64,000 bases of DNA. Origin: Butyrivibrio sp. INlla21. GTDB lineage: Bacteria; Bacillota; Clostridia; Lachnospirales; Lachnospiraceae. The notes beneath the pieces are model-generated. The model saw only the letters and a list, made by a program, of their open reading frames with translations. It was not told the DNA's origin and searched no databases. Positions 25,031-34,652 of the stretch are shown here, piece by piece; position 1 is the stretch's first letter, and each line of letters opens with the position of its first letter. Position numbers and translations under genes: made by a program. The stretch covers positions 82,334 to 146,333 of the forward strand of contig NZ_FPCC01000008.1 in NCBI RefSeq assembly GCF_900116875.1. Reading direction: 5' to 3'.

Positions 25031-26974
25031 TCAATCCTCGTTTATCTTCTCTGCTGCTCTCTTAAGAGCTTCCATATGCTCCTTGGTCCTGTCGGCCTTA
25101 TTGTCGGTCGGATGATAGGTTGTAACTATCTCCTGAACAAGTTCTCTAGTCTCGGACGATTCCTCTCTTGAAGCGACATTGAGCTTTTCAAGTTCGGCAA
25201 AGAACTTCATCTCATCGAGCTCAATAGGCTTTCCGATGTGGATCATCCTATTGGATGTATCCTGCAGTCCCTCTTCATCCATAAGCATCTCTTCATAGAG
25301 CTTCTCGCCGGGACGAAGACCTGTAAATTCAATCCTGATATCCTCACCAACCTTATAGCCCGAGAGTTTAATAAGGTTCTCCGCAAGGTCAAGGATCTTG
25401 ACGGGTTCACCCATATCAAGGACAAATATCTCGCCGCCCTTGGCAAAAGCACCTGCCTGAAGCACAAGGGAGACCGCCTCTGATATGGTCATAAAATAAC
25501 GTATGATATTAGGGTCAGTTACGGTAACAGGGCCTCCTGCCGCTATCTGCTTTTTGAAAAGAGGGATAACGGAACCGTTGGAGCCAAGTACGTTACCGAA
25601 TCTAACGGCAACAAATTCCGTGTCATAGTGCTTGTTGAAGGTCTGTACGATCATCTCACAGATTCTTTTGCTTGCTCCCATGACGTTGGTCGGGTTAACA
25701 GCCTTATCCGTCGATATCATAACAAACTTCTCGGCGCCGTTCATCGCTGCAGCCATAGCTGTCTTCCAGGTTCCGAAGACGTTGTTCTTGATGGCTTCGT
25801 TCGGGCTGTCCTCCATGAGAGGAACGTGCTTGTGAGCCGCCGCATGATACACGATGTCGGGTTTATATTTTTCAAATATTTTGTTGATCCTGAGCGTATT
25901 TCTAACCGATGCTATAAGCACAATAAGATTAAGCTCGGGGAATCTTGTCTTAAGTTCCTGCTGAATATCATATGCATTATTCTCATAGATATCCACAATG
26001 ATAAGCTTCTTGGGCTTGTGTCCGGCGATCTGTCTGCAGAGCTCGGAACCGATAGAGCCGCCGCCTCCGGTTACCATAACGGTCTTGCCGCTCACATAAC
26101 CAGCGATGGAATCAAGATCGACCGCGATGGGATCTCTTCCGAGAAGGTCTTCTACTTCTACGTCACGAAGTCTTGATACGTTGACCTCTCCGTTAACGAG
26201 CTGATACATGCCCGGAAGTGAACGAAGCTTACAGTTGGTGTTCTTACAGATATCCAGGATCTTTTTCATCTCCTGCCTTGATACCGAAGGAATCGCAACT
26301 ATGATCTCATCTATGTCGTAGAGATCGGCGCATTCAACTATTCTGTCTCTTCCGCCGACAACTCTGATGCCCTGAATGTACTTGCCCCACTTATTGGAGT
26401 CATCATCAATGATACATTTGATGGACATCGTTGAGTAATTGCTCGTAATGATCTCTTTTATGATGATGTTGGCAGCCTCGCCGGCACCGATTATCATTAC
26501 CGCCTGGCTGTTGTTTCTGTTCTCAGCCCTGTGTTTCTGGCTTCTGAAAAATCTGTACGAAAATCTGCTCGTAAAGATAAATGCTATAAGCAAAAACGGA
26601 TACAGGAAATAACAGGTCAGAGGAACCGCCTGCTCTCCGGGATATTTAAAGAACTGAAGTCCCACCGCATAAAGAATCGATGAAATAACGCACGCCATAA
26701 CAAGGTTCTGGAGCTCTCGTTCTCCCGCATAGGCCCATAAACTGTCATAAAGCTTGAAAATAAAGAAGATAGCAAGCGTAACAAGTATATTTATAGGTAA
26801 GAACTCGGTTGCAGGCATCATAAAGTGCTCAGGTATGTTCGAAATCTTGAAATCATGCCTGATTATAAGCGCAAGATAATTGGCTATGATAATACTTAAG
26901 ATGTCGTAAATGATAAGTCCGGTTCGCCTATACAGTTTTTGATAATTAAACGGTTCTTTTTTCTTGTCGTTCAT
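25031..26974 (-). CDS. PglF/WbpM/CapD-like membrane UDP-GlcNAc 4,6-dehydratase
   Basis: A 647-residue protein with four N-terminal transmembrane helices (about residues 15-125), a linker Rossmann domain (MIIGAGEAANIIIKEI) and a C-terminal extended SDR domain with TGGGGSIGSELCRQ. The active site is the variant seen in PglF and WbpM: ISTDKAVNPTNVMGASKR, with Met in place of the usual Tyr. These enzymes remove water from UDP-GlcNAc at the membrane to give UDP-2-acetamido-2,6-dideoxy-4-ketohexose. The following gene aminates that product. The long form argues against PseB, the soluble 5-inverting enzyme needed for pseudaminic acid. Confidence 0.88.
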   Translation of the reverse strand: MNDKKKEPFNYQKLYRRTGLIIYDILSIIIANYLALIIRHDFKISNIPEHFMMPATEFLPINILVTLAIFFIFKLYDSLWAYAGERELQNLVMACVISSILYAVGLQFFKYPGEQAVPLTCYFLYPFLLIAFIFTSRFSYRFFRSQKHRAENRNNSQAVMIIGAGEAANIIIKEIITSNYSTMSIKCIIDDDSNKWGKYIQGIRVVGGRDRIVECADLYDIDEIIVAIPSVSRQEMKKILDICKNTNCKLRSLPGMYQLVNGEVNVSRLRDVEVEDLLGRDPIAVDLDSIAGYVSGKTVMVTGGGGSIGSELCRQIAGHKPKKLIIVDIYENNAYDIQQELKTRFPELNLIVLIASVRNTLRINKIFEKYKPDIVYHAAAHKHVPLMEDSPNEAIKNNVFGTWKTAMAAAMNGAEKFVMISTDKAVNPTNVMGASKRICEMIVQTFNKHYDTEFVAVRFGNVLGSNGSVIPLFKKQIAAGGPVTVTDPNIIRYFMTISEAVSLVLQAGAFAKGGEIFVLDMGEPVKILDLAENLIKLSGYKVGEDIRIEFTGLRPGEKLYEEMLMDEEGLQDTSNRMIHIGKPIELDEMKFFAELEKLNVASREESSETRELVQEIVTTYHPTDNKADRTKEHMEALKRAAEKINED

Positions 26975-26978
26975 ATTC

Positions 26979-29591
26979 TTATTCTCTGCCTGTATTTTTA
27001 AATAACAAAGGTGCGATTGAAAGTAAAAGTGCCATAGTCATGGGATTTCCGAGGTCGAACACCCACTCACTCAAGCTTGCTACGGCAAAGCCCAAAATAA
27101 TCGCAAATGCAAGAAGCGACAGAGGCTCTTTTTCCTCATTCTTCTTGTAAAAACGCGCTCCTACCACCAGTCCCGCGATAATAAATATAGTGAACACAAT
27201 TCCCGTCAAAATACCATGGTCATAAGCCACCTGAAGATACGAATTGTGCGCATGGTAAATATCCGTTCCATCTGCGAACTTGGCGGGTTCTGCGTGTCCC
27301 GTCATGTTCAGCTCATTTAAATAGATCTTGAATAACGTTATTCTGCCGTTTGTACGGATATCCCAAATATTATCTTCATCTATGTACTGTGAGGAAACAT
27401 CAAGGAGCATCGCAAGTTCCGCTCTTGTAATGCCGGTCGCCGCAAGGAGATTCTCATTAGGTAAAAGAGCCTGCTCATCATCGTCTTCTTCCCAATCCTC
27501 TTCACCGTCATTCGGATTACCGTACAGATCATATATATATTTGCCGTTTTCGAAGTCGTAATTGAGAATGTCATTGGGATAGTCATATTCCCCGACATCC
27601 ATGCTGAGGACTTCACTCTCAAAGAGATTCACAAATCTCTCAACACACATAAAGTTGCTGTTGCCCCACGCAGCTCCACCTCTGACGAACTGATCCGCGT
27701 CGTCGCCGTACTCGTGGAATACCGGTCTTGCAACAATTGTAGGAACGATCCTTTGAAGCGTAAACACAGCGGGGAAGCATATAATAACAGCCGCTATCAT
27801 AGTCGCAAGTATTCTTACAAACTGCTTCTTATGGCGTGTCGATACTATGATAAGCACCATGAGAACAACCATAAACAGTGATAAATATGCTGTCTGTGAT
27901 ACCGTGAATATCGCATATGAGGAGATCCATCCAAACAGGATCATCTCTTTCCAAGCTGATTTAAACAGCTCTTTTACCCCAAGATTCTTAGGGAACGCAA
28001 CTATCTTGGCAGCCAGAAGAACTGTGGCGGTTGCATCCATAAAGATCAGGTATTCCGCTCCTACGGTAACCGTGTGGAAGAGGAATCCGAATCTTCCGCT
28101 GACGTAACCCGTAAAATATCTGTGAAGCAAACAATATACAAGCGAAATAGCAAAGTTCATCATAAGTCCGCCTGCAACTATACGGATAAAATGCTCTCTG
28201 CCTTTCCAGTAGGTAAGTCTGATGTATAGGCATCCGAAGATAGCCACCAGAACGATACCCCACAATTTTTCATTTCTGAATATGATCATCAGCGCAAACA
28301 AGACGATCGTCAGGATTCCGTATCCCGATATCTTAACGTTTCTGCTTGTTTTATCCGTGATATATCTGATCAGTATCCTTATAACGTTTATCACAACTAT
28401 TCCGCCGAGTATAGCTATGATAACGCCGTATTTGAGAAGCATATTCTTAAGGTCATATTCCTTCTCGGTATCCGCGACCATATTGAGTCTGTAATATCTA
28501 AAGCCCGCAACTGCCGAAACCACAAGCCATATAAGATTCGGAACATTTATGATCTCAGAAGTAGTAAAGGTAAGAAGTATCATGACCGCGAACCAGATCA
28601 CCATCCTACGCTGCGACAACCATCTAAAGATATCATAAGCGCCGTTCATGTAGTTACTTGCATGCCATACAACCATGGCCATGGCAAACATGATGGCTAC
28701 GTATCTGACTTTATCCGCAAGCTCAATTCCCTCAAAGAAAGATATTCCGTTGGGGAGCTTTACAGCCTTGTGGTTAATTGCATAGAACACGATAGCGGCA
28801 CTTATTATAAGTCCTATCTCATAAAAAATGATATCGGGCACTCTCAGATCAAAGACTCTCAAAGGAAAGACCATGATCATAAGTGTAAGGAAGAACACAG
28901 CGGCGATGGGATTGGCAACAACCTTTATCACCTTACCCACGGTCAAAAGAGAGTTCTTTTCCTTGAACTTATTAAAGAAAATGCCGATCAGTGCGTACAA
29001 AGCAGCCGTAACCGCCAAAATAGCCGCAATAATTATAAGTGAAAGCTTCTTGGACATCGGAAGTCTGTAATTAAACTTAGCATCAAGGTGCTTACCGGGT
29101 ATCTCGCCATCGTTGAGGTAAAGACTTCCGAGATACTGCGAATTATCCGGAACATCCGTGAACTTAACGTTGTATTTGGATCGGCAGCTTTTAACGTACA
29201 TGCTGTACTCTTTTCCGACTTCAACATCAAATTCCATAGGGACACGTACATATCCGGGCAGTTTGGCATTGCTTATATCAACAAATGCATTGAAATAGCT
29301 TGTCTCGAAATTCTCACTGATAGAGACAAAAACATAATGTCCCTTCTCAAGTGAATCCACATATATATCAACCGAACTTAATCTGTCATACTGAGCCACA
29401 AACTTCTGTGAAATACTGTAATCATAGTTAATTATCTGCTCGTCGGGAAGCCTGTTTCCTCCATCATTGGTCTCAAAAACGTTCGTCCAAATACGGCAAG
29501 GAAAGATGCTCAATACTGCGATGAGCGCCAAAATAAGGAGCACAGCTCTGAATGCAGTTTTTTTATCAACAATACTTCTCATAATTTCCAT
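26979..29591 (-). CDS. O-antigen ligase / Wzy-like membrane protein with large N-terminal outer domain
   Basis: An 870-residue membrane protein. After the first helix (residues about 12-30) comes an extracytoplasmic beta-rich domain of about 140 residues (FVAQYDRLSSVDIYVDSLEK). Some 12 helices follow, with a large outer loop (about 640-770) and the ligase hallmark YHAHNSYLQVAYDHG near residue 790. The H.NSYL pattern is typical of Wzy_C/WaaL proteins that join or polymerise lipid-linked glycans outside the membrane. Since an EpsG polymerase is encoded in the first operon, this may be the polymerase or the final ligase of a second glycan. The N-terminal domain is an uncommon addition. Confidence 0.8.
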   Translation of the reverse strand: MEIMRSIVDKKTAFRAVLLILALIAVLSIFPCRIWTNVFETNDGGNRLPDEQIINYDYSISQKFVAQYDRLSSVDIYVDSLEKGHYVFVSISENFETSYFNAFVDISNAKLPGYVRVPMEFDVEVGKEYSMYVKSCRSKYNVKFTDVPDNSQYLGSLYLNDGEIPGKHLDAKFNYRLPMSKKLSLIIIAAILAVTAALYALIGIFFNKFKEKNSLLTVGKVIKVVANPIAAVFFLTLMIMVFPLRVFDLRVPDIIFYEIGLIISAAIVFYAINHKAVKLPNGISFFEGIELADKVRYVAIMFAMAMVVWHASNYMNGAYDIFRWLSQRRMVIWFAVMILLTFTTSEIINVPNLIWLVVSAVAGFRYYRLNMVADTEKEYDLKNMLLKYGVIIAILGGIVVINVIRILIRYITDKTSRNVKISGYGILTIVLFALMIIFRNEKLWGIVLVAIFGCLYIRLTYWKGREHFIRIVAGGLMMNFAISLVYCLLHRYFTGYVSGRFGFLFHTVTVGAEYLIFMDATATVLLAAKIVAFPKNLGVKELFKSAWKEMILFGWISSYAIFTVSQTAYLSLFMVVLMVLIIVSTRHKKQFVRILATMIAAVIICFPAVFTLQRIVPTIVARPVFHEYGDDADQFVRGGAAWGNSNFMCVERFVNLFESEVLSMDVGEYDYPNDILNYDFENGKYIYDLYGNPNDGEEDWEEDDDEQALLPNENLLAATGITRAELAMLLDVSSQYIDEDNIWDIRTNGRITLFKIYLNELNMTGHAEPAKFADGTDIYHAHNSYLQVAYDHGILTGIVFTIFIIAGLVVGARFYKKNEEKEPLSLLAFAIILGFAVASLSEWVFDLGNPMTMALLLSIAPLLFKNTGRE

Positions 29592-29661
29592 TGTACTTTC
29601 CGATTTATTTGCCTTTTTTATCGCAAAAATCCATCATTAAATATTAACATACACCCAAGGC

Positions 29662-31326
29662 TTAATCAAACCGCCTGTCGCCTGTGATCATAAGGAGCGG
29701 GAAGGCCAGCCAGAGTATCACGACGTACCTTACAAGATATGTCGGACCAAGGAGCACGGTAAGCCATGTAAGTATCATGGGCAAAAAGGGTATAATCCCG
29801 CTGTAATTCCTTCTGTGGAGCCTGTAAAGGAACACAAAAAGATAGATAAGCGCAAGAAGTCCCGGTGAAAAAAGATATGCGAGAACAGGCGCATCCTTGT
29901 GAAAGCTGCCTATGGAAATATATCTGTATAACTTATCTATAGGCGGAATAAGGCTTATCCTCTCTCCCGGAAGCTCTACCTCGTAGCCAAAGTACGAGCT
30001 TTCGTCGTAAGTAAACGTATAGACCGTATTTCCTTTGTATACGTTAATATCCGCAGGCGGATACCAGTATCCGTAGGAAGTAAGGAACCACGCATTGACA
30101 TATGTCATCGGATGCTTTTTAAAAAGAGTCGTCCAAAGCTTCCAAAAGTTCTTTTTATCCTGCTCGTAGAGAGCATTGTTAAAGCCTACCTTTACAAGAT
30201 CCGAGACTCTCGGAGTGTATTTAACAAGGTTCTTTTCGGGAATGTATGCGGTAAGGATAGCTTTCTCTTCCCCTGTCATCTCATCGCCGTTATATGCATA
30301 GACACGAGCCATCTGCATGATGGGTACGGTCAGCATCTCCTGATTGTCTTTCCTTCCGGATGTAAGAGCCGCAGAAAGCGCTGTTGACACTATCAGGTAC
30401 AGGACAACCGGAATTATCAAAAGCCCCACGAGTTTCCCGGATATCTTTTTCCTGAAATAAATAAGCGCAAACGGGATAAAAACAAGATATGCATAAAAGC
30501 CGTTGTGGCGCATGAGAGGCATGAGTACTGTCGCCGCAAATAATAACAGCTGTTTCTTTTTATCTGCCATAAAGCCGTCTGTATCACGCACAAGCTCTGT
30601 CAAAAGAACTGTCATAAGAAGTAAAAATGCCGAAAAGAGTCCGTCTTTGCTCGAGCATAGCGTATACATTACGATAGTCGGAAATACGCCGTAGTAGATT
30701 GTCCAGGCAATAACAGAATTCTTGCCGATTCCTCTTTTTCTGAGATAATCAAGTACGTAAGTCATTATCAGCGTGATAACCAGCATCTGGATAACGATAT
30801 AGGTAAATATCGCAATATTCCATGAGCCCGTGAGCTTGTGAACAAGTGCAATTGTTCCGCCCAGCAAAAGCACGTGCATAAGCGGATGGTGCGTTGTAAA
30901 GCTTCTTGTCAGGACTTCGTTTAATTCATCCTGCGCATCATATACGAAAAATCCCGGAAACTCCGCCAAAAGAACCGGGAGATTTAGAATGATCAAAGAA
31001 ATGAAGGTTCTTTTGAAAAAGCCTTTTCCTTCCATGGGCTTAGGTACTGCGTTAAGGTCGATGAATCCAAAGAGCTTACGGCCATCCAGCGACATCTCGT
31101 AGCTTCTCCAAACATATCTCGTATCGATGGTGAGGATTACCATGATAAAGAACATGATCATTGGCATGTTGCCGTCTAATTTAATGGAATCAAACTTCTC
31201 GAGGCTGTATCCGATGAATAAAAAAGCCCCCGTTAAAACGCCAAACAAGCCTGACAAAAGCCAGGCTACTACTGTTTGCTTTATGCTGTTGTTCTGTGAT
31301 TCCGGCCCCAAACTACTCTTTGTCAT
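29662..31326 (-). CDS. DUF6020-type multi-pass membrane protein (GT-C-like)
   Basis: A 554-residue protein with about 12 membrane helices. The segment FPGFFVYDAQDELNEVL followed by TTHHPLMHVLLLGG is characteristic of DUF6020 proteins found in Firmicute polysaccharide loci; the acidic DAQDE pair in the first outer loop suits a GT-C glycosyltransferase using a polyprenyl-phosphate sugar. The ATG at 31326 overlaps the GT2 stop by 14 bases; an earlier in-frame ATG at 31350 has no ribosome site. It is directly downstream of a GtrB-like polyprenyl-phosphate sugar synthase, which could supply its donor. Activity unproven. Confidence 0.7.
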   Translation of the reverse strand: MTKSSLGPESQNNSIKQTVVAWLLSGLFGVLTGAFLFIGYSLEKFDSIKLDGNMPMIMFFIMVILTIDTRYVWRSYEMSLDGRKLFGFIDLNAVPKPMEGKGFFKRTFISLIILNLPVLLAEFPGFFVYDAQDELNEVLTRSFTTHHPLMHVLLLGGTIALVHKLTGSWNIAIFTYIVIQMLVITLIMTYVLDYLRKRGIGKNSVIAWTIYYGVFPTIVMYTLCSSKDGLFSAFLLLMTVLLTELVRDTDGFMADKKKQLLLFAATVLMPLMRHNGFYAYLVFIPFALIYFRKKISGKLVGLLIIPVVLYLIVSTALSAALTSGRKDNQEMLTVPIMQMARVYAYNGDEMTGEEKAILTAYIPEKNLVKYTPRVSDLVKVGFNNALYEQDKKNFWKLWTTLFKKHPMTYVNAWFLTSYGYWYPPADINVYKGNTVYTFTYDESSYFGYEVELPGERISLIPPIDKLYRYISIGSFHKDAPVLAYLFSPGLLALIYLFVFLYRLHRRNYSGIIPFLPMILTWLTVLLGPTYLVRYVVILWLAFPLLMITGDRRFD

Positions 31327-32263
31327 CTCTTGTCGTCTCTCGAATAACATACTGTGGATTCTTGTTCTGTGAGATGTAGAGTCTTCCTACATATTCTCCC
31401 ACCATTCCAAGCATAAGAAGTATCATCCCGCCGATAAATACAAGTGCGGACATAAGTGCATAATATCCCTTAAACCGGGATGCATCCGGATAAACAAATT
31501 TAAGGATAACGGTGTAAACACCGAACAAAAAGCCGGCCACTGACAATAATCCGCCTGCCAAAGTAGCGATCCTAAGCGGTTTAATACTAAAAGCGGTAAA
31601 GCCGTTGATCCACAGCTTCATGAGCTTGCTGAAGGTATAACCGCTTTCTCCGACTTCTCTTTTTCTGTGATTGACATCAACATTGACAACATTGCTTGTT
31701 GTTCTGAGAACAAGTCCGATAACGTACGGATAAGAGCTCTCATACTTGATCATCTCGTCAACCACGAATCTCTTGACTGCGAAGTAGCTTGAAACAAAAA
31801 GATCCTTGGGTTTTCCGAGCATCACATGGGCCATCCATTCATTCATGGCGCTTCCGAAGTTTCTGAATCCGTTGTGCTGCTTATGAGCATATCTTGCATA
31901 TACGGCGTCCGCTCCGTCTCTGAGCGCATTCAGAAGTTTATATACTTCGTTTGCGGGAGTCTGTCCGTCATCGTCAAGACACACCACATAATCGCCCTGC
32001 GCCGTGTTTAGTCCGGCCATGAGAGCCGCATGCTGTCCGAAGTTCTTGGCAAAATTGATGCCTGTGACAATATCGGAGTGTTTATCCGCTATTTCTGAGA
32101 TCTTGCCCCAAGTATTGTCGGGAGATCCGTCATTTATAAGCACGATCTCATAGATGTACTCTTCGGAATCCTTCATTGTCTCTATGATCTCATCTACAAC
32201 AGCTCCGAGAGTATTCTCGGATCTGTAGCATGGAATTATAAAACTGACTGATTTTTTCTGCAT
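31313..32263 (-). CDS. GtrB/DPM1-like polyprenyl-phosphate glycosyltransferase (GT2)
   Basis: A 316-residue GT2 enzyme. Catalytic GT-A motifs are SFIIPCYRSENTLG, LINDGSPDNTWG and CLDDDGQTP; the C-terminal part has two membrane helices (about 228-250 and 262-285). This is the GtrB/ArnC/DPM1 form that charges undecaprenyl phosphate with glucose or a related sugar in the cytosol. A GtrA-like flippase (35818-36276) and several GT-C proteins are in the same operon, completing a side-branch module. ATG at 32263 is chosen; a TTG three codons upstream is possible. The sugar is not known. Confidence 0.85.
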   Translation of the reverse strand: MQKKSVSFIIPCYRSENTLGAVVDEIIETMKDSEEYIYEIVLINDGSPDNTWGKISEIADKHSDIVTGINFAKNFGQHAALMAGLNTAQGDYVVCLDDDGQTPANEVYKLLNALRDGADAVYARYAHKQHNGFRNFGSAMNEWMAHVMLGKPKDLFVSSYFAVKRFVVDEMIKYESSYPYVIGLVLRTTSNVVNVDVNHRKREVGESGYTFSKLMKLWINGFTAFSIKPLRIATLAGGLLSVAGFLFGVYTVILKFVYPDASRFKGYYALMSALVFIGGMILLMLGMVGEYVGRLYISQNKNPQYVIRETTRDDKE

Positions 32264-32320
32264 TCTTATCAAAACCTTTCGCTTAGTTCGGGTTTTACGA
32301 TTATATGTTCAAACTGCCGT

Positions 32321-32854
32321 TTATAAGAGTTTTTCCATAAGTATCATATCACTTTTTTGACCATCACTGCACTCTACCTGTAAAAGATCCTTGGTCTTTA
32401 CAAATCCGGCCTTGGAATAGCTTCTTATGGCTATTTCGTTATAGGCAAATGCCTTGAGATAGACTCTTTTAAGTCCGATCTCTTTTGCATAGGAAAGAGC
32501 AAGAAGCACGGTCTCACTGCCGTAGCCTCTTCCGACAGCATCGTCCTCGCCGATGAATATTCCATATTCGGCGGTTCCTTCTTCTCTGTCGATATCTCTG
32601 AAATACACACTTCCGACAGGCCTGTGATCGTTATCGTTCTCGCAGATAATGAACTGCTCAACCTTGCCTGTCATGATCTTGGTCTTAAACCAGTTTTCAT
32701 GAATCTCTTTGGTAAATACAACCTTATAAACGAAATTATTACGTACTCTCTCGTTATTTCTCCACTTTACAATAAGCTCCGTGTCATCCAAGGTTATCTT
32801 TCTTAGGGACACCTTTTTCCCGATGACATCAAAGCCCTGTGTCTCTTTTTTCAT
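32321..32854 (-). CDS. GNAT N-acetyltransferase (RimJ/WecD/PseH-like)
   Basis: A 177-residue GNAT enzyme. VSLRKITLDDTELIVKWRNN opens the fold, and the acetyl-CoA loop reads VGRGYGSETVLLALSYA, followed by FAYNEIAIRSYSKAGF. The ATG at 32854 has GGAGA seven bases upstream; an upstream in-frame extension to 32917 overlaps the previous gene and looks non-coding. GNAT enzymes of this kind acetylate 4-amino sugars on nucleotides: WecD makes dTDP-Fuc4NAc and PseH acts in the pseudaminate pathway. The WecE-like gene two genes upstream favours the first, the PseG/I/F genes in the same operon the second. Both remain open. Confidence 0.78.
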   Translation of the reverse strand: MKKETQGFDVIGKKVSLRKITLDDTELIVKWRNNERVRNNFVYKVVFTKEIHENWFKTKIMTGKVEQFIICENDNDHRPVGSVYFRDIDREEGTAEYGIFIGEDDAVGRGYGSETVLLALSYAKEIGLKRVYLKAFAYNEIAIRSYSKAGFVKTKDLLQVECSDGQKSDMILMEKLL

Positions 32855-32882
32855 AACAGGTCTCCGTAGTCTCTTGTCAGTC

Positions 32883-34652
32883 TTATTTTTCCCTGATCTC
32901 GTATATTGCGAAGGCATCGGCCACTACATCCTTTTGTTCAACCGTAATGTCCAAGCCTTTGTATTCATAATAATCTTTTATCCAATCGATGCTCTCAGAC
33001 TTATTTTGAACGAAATATGCCTTATCTGTCAAAAGAGCTGACTGCATATCGTCAAATCCCGCCTTTGCAAGCTTCTTTTTCGTAAGAGGGCTGTTAATTC
33101 CCCAGCCGCCCATAAGGTCGTGGTTTGCAAAAGAGTTATCGACTCTGTCAAAGAGCTTTTCAGAGAACAAAGCTTCGCCCTCCGCCATGTCTTTTCCGCA
33201 TGATACGGAGGTATAGGTATCTACAAAGTAGAAATTTTCTTTATTGTCCGCAAAATAGTCATAGAGCGCATCATAATGCGTCCTCATAAGTTCTCTGGAC
33301 TTCTGTTCCGCAGTTATTACTGCCTTTTGATTCGGAATAGCCAGAACCGACAATACTGCAGCGATAAATAATATCTTATACGGATAGTTGCCGCTCTTCT
33401 TGGCTCTTTTAAGCAATATGGCAAACATGATCATTATCTCGATAAATAAGAGCGGATGCGAGATCCTGATCGGAACTCTTCTTCCCATGATCATATATAT
33501 CCACAGTGTCGTTCTGCAGGCAAATAACAGGGCAAGCGCTCCAACAACGCGGAGGTTTTCCTTATTGCTGCTGTTCTCCCTCGGAATAAGGTATGATATG
33601 AGAACTCCGAGATAAAGCGCTATCACTATGATGTTCCACGGAAAATAAGACTGTGGCTCAAGATAGCTCTTTTGCTCCGAAAAATTGTGAAGCTCATATA
33701 TATACTCGGAAAAAGCTTGTTTCAAATGCGAAGGAAGCGGCTGTTCATCGGATCTACGTGCCTTGGCGTACGCCGATACTTCAGTTAAAACCGATGTATC
33801 TATCTTGTCATCAAGGCCGAAATTGTAATTCTCCAAAAGCATGTACTCGCTTTTATCGAGTCCTAGCTCATCATAAAACTCTTTGTTCTCATCATATTCG
33901 GGAATGTACTGATAGTCGTAAAGCTGCGTTCTTGCTTCGAAAAAAGCATTATATTCTTTCCACTGCGAAGGTGAAAAAGCAATTTGATGTATGACAAAGC
34001 CGATCACCAAAGCCGTAACGATCGCACCGAATAATCTGAGGCAGTCGAAAAACTCTTCTTTTGTCAGGTTTAAAAGCCATCTGATAAAGATAGCAACACA
34101 CACCATAGGAAGTGTCAAAAGAAGCATCTCGGAGCGAAGCAGAAATGCGATAAATATAAGTATCAGCGCTGCTTCGAAGTTTTTATCCTCGCCTTTTTCA
34201 TGCATGAGTATCAAAAAGGCAGCCGTTCCGGATATAAAGCCGGTCGTAAATGTGTAATGAATAAACAAAAAGTGAGCGCCTATCGCTCCCAAGGAAAAGA
34301 GCAGCATAAATAATACTACTGCGCTCTTATTTTCAAGCTTTTTGCATGTCTTAAGCGCGGTGTGGGTGATAATAAACACGCACACATACTGCGCTCCGCA
34401 CAAAAAAATGCCATACCAGTCTAAGCTTCTTACCACTCTGTAAAGGAGCGAGAAGAAAAAGCTTATCGGATACAGCATCTGTATATTATGACCTTCGGGA
34501 GCGCCTGTATAGGCTCCCGAAAGTAGATCCTTTATCAGGACGTCATCATTGGCTTCAAACCAATAATCACCTATAAAGCCCATGAAAAGAACCGCCACCA
34601 GCACCAAAACCAAAGAGATTATGAAGTTGGATATTTTATACGTTTTTTTCAT
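32883..34652 (-). CDS. Multi-pass membrane protein, probable GT-C glycosyltransferase
   Basis: A 589-residue protein with about 11 predicted helices. It begins with a hydrophobic segment (IISLVLVLVAVLFMGFIGDY), has an acidic pair in the first outer loop (EANDDVL) as in GT-C folds, a soluble outer loop near 225-300 and a C-terminal outer domain of about 140 residues. No family could be named. It overlaps the wecE-like gene by 17 bases, so it is probably coupled to it. Candidate roles are transfer of a sugar from a polyprenyl phosphate donor, or glycan polymerisation. Membrane topology is certain; function is inferred. Confidence 0.65.
   Translation of the reverse strand: MKKTYKISNFIISLVLVLVAVLFMGFIGDYWFEANDDVLIKDLLSGAYTGAPEGHNIQMLYPISFFFSLLYRVVRSLDWYGIFLCGAQYVCVFIITHTALKTCKKLENKSAVVLFMLLFSLGAIGAHFLFIHYTFTTGFISGTAAFLILMHEKGEDKNFEAALILIFIAFLLRSEMLLLTLPMVCVAIFIRWLLNLTKEEFFDCLRLFGAIVTALVIGFVIHQIAFSPSQWKEYNAFFEARTQLYDYQYIPEYDENKEFYDELGLDKSEYMLLENYNFGLDDKIDTSVLTEVSAYAKARRSDEQPLPSHLKQAFSEYIYELHNFSEQKSYLEPQSYFPWNIIVIALYLGVLISYLIPRENSSNKENLRVVGALALLFACRTTLWIYMIMGRRVPIRISHPLLFIEIMIMFAILLKRAKKSGNYPYKILFIAAVLSVLAIPNQKAVITAEQKSRELMRTHYDALYDYFADNKENFYFVDTYTSVSCGKDMAEGEALFSEKLFDRVDNSFANHDLMGGWGINSPLTKKKLAKAGFDDMQSALLTDKAYFVQNKSESIDWIKDYYEYKGLDITVEQKDVVADAFAIYEIREK

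Noticed and set aside
25031..26974. Assignment of the long dehydratase as PseB
   Set aside because: It has four N-terminal membrane helices and the Met-containing active site of PglF/WbpM; PseB is a soluble protein of about 330 residues.
32855..32917. N-terminal extension of the GNAT acetyltransferase
   Set aside because: The extra 21 codons overlap the upstream membrane gene, read like non-coding sequence, and the ATG at 32854 has a well placed GGAGA.
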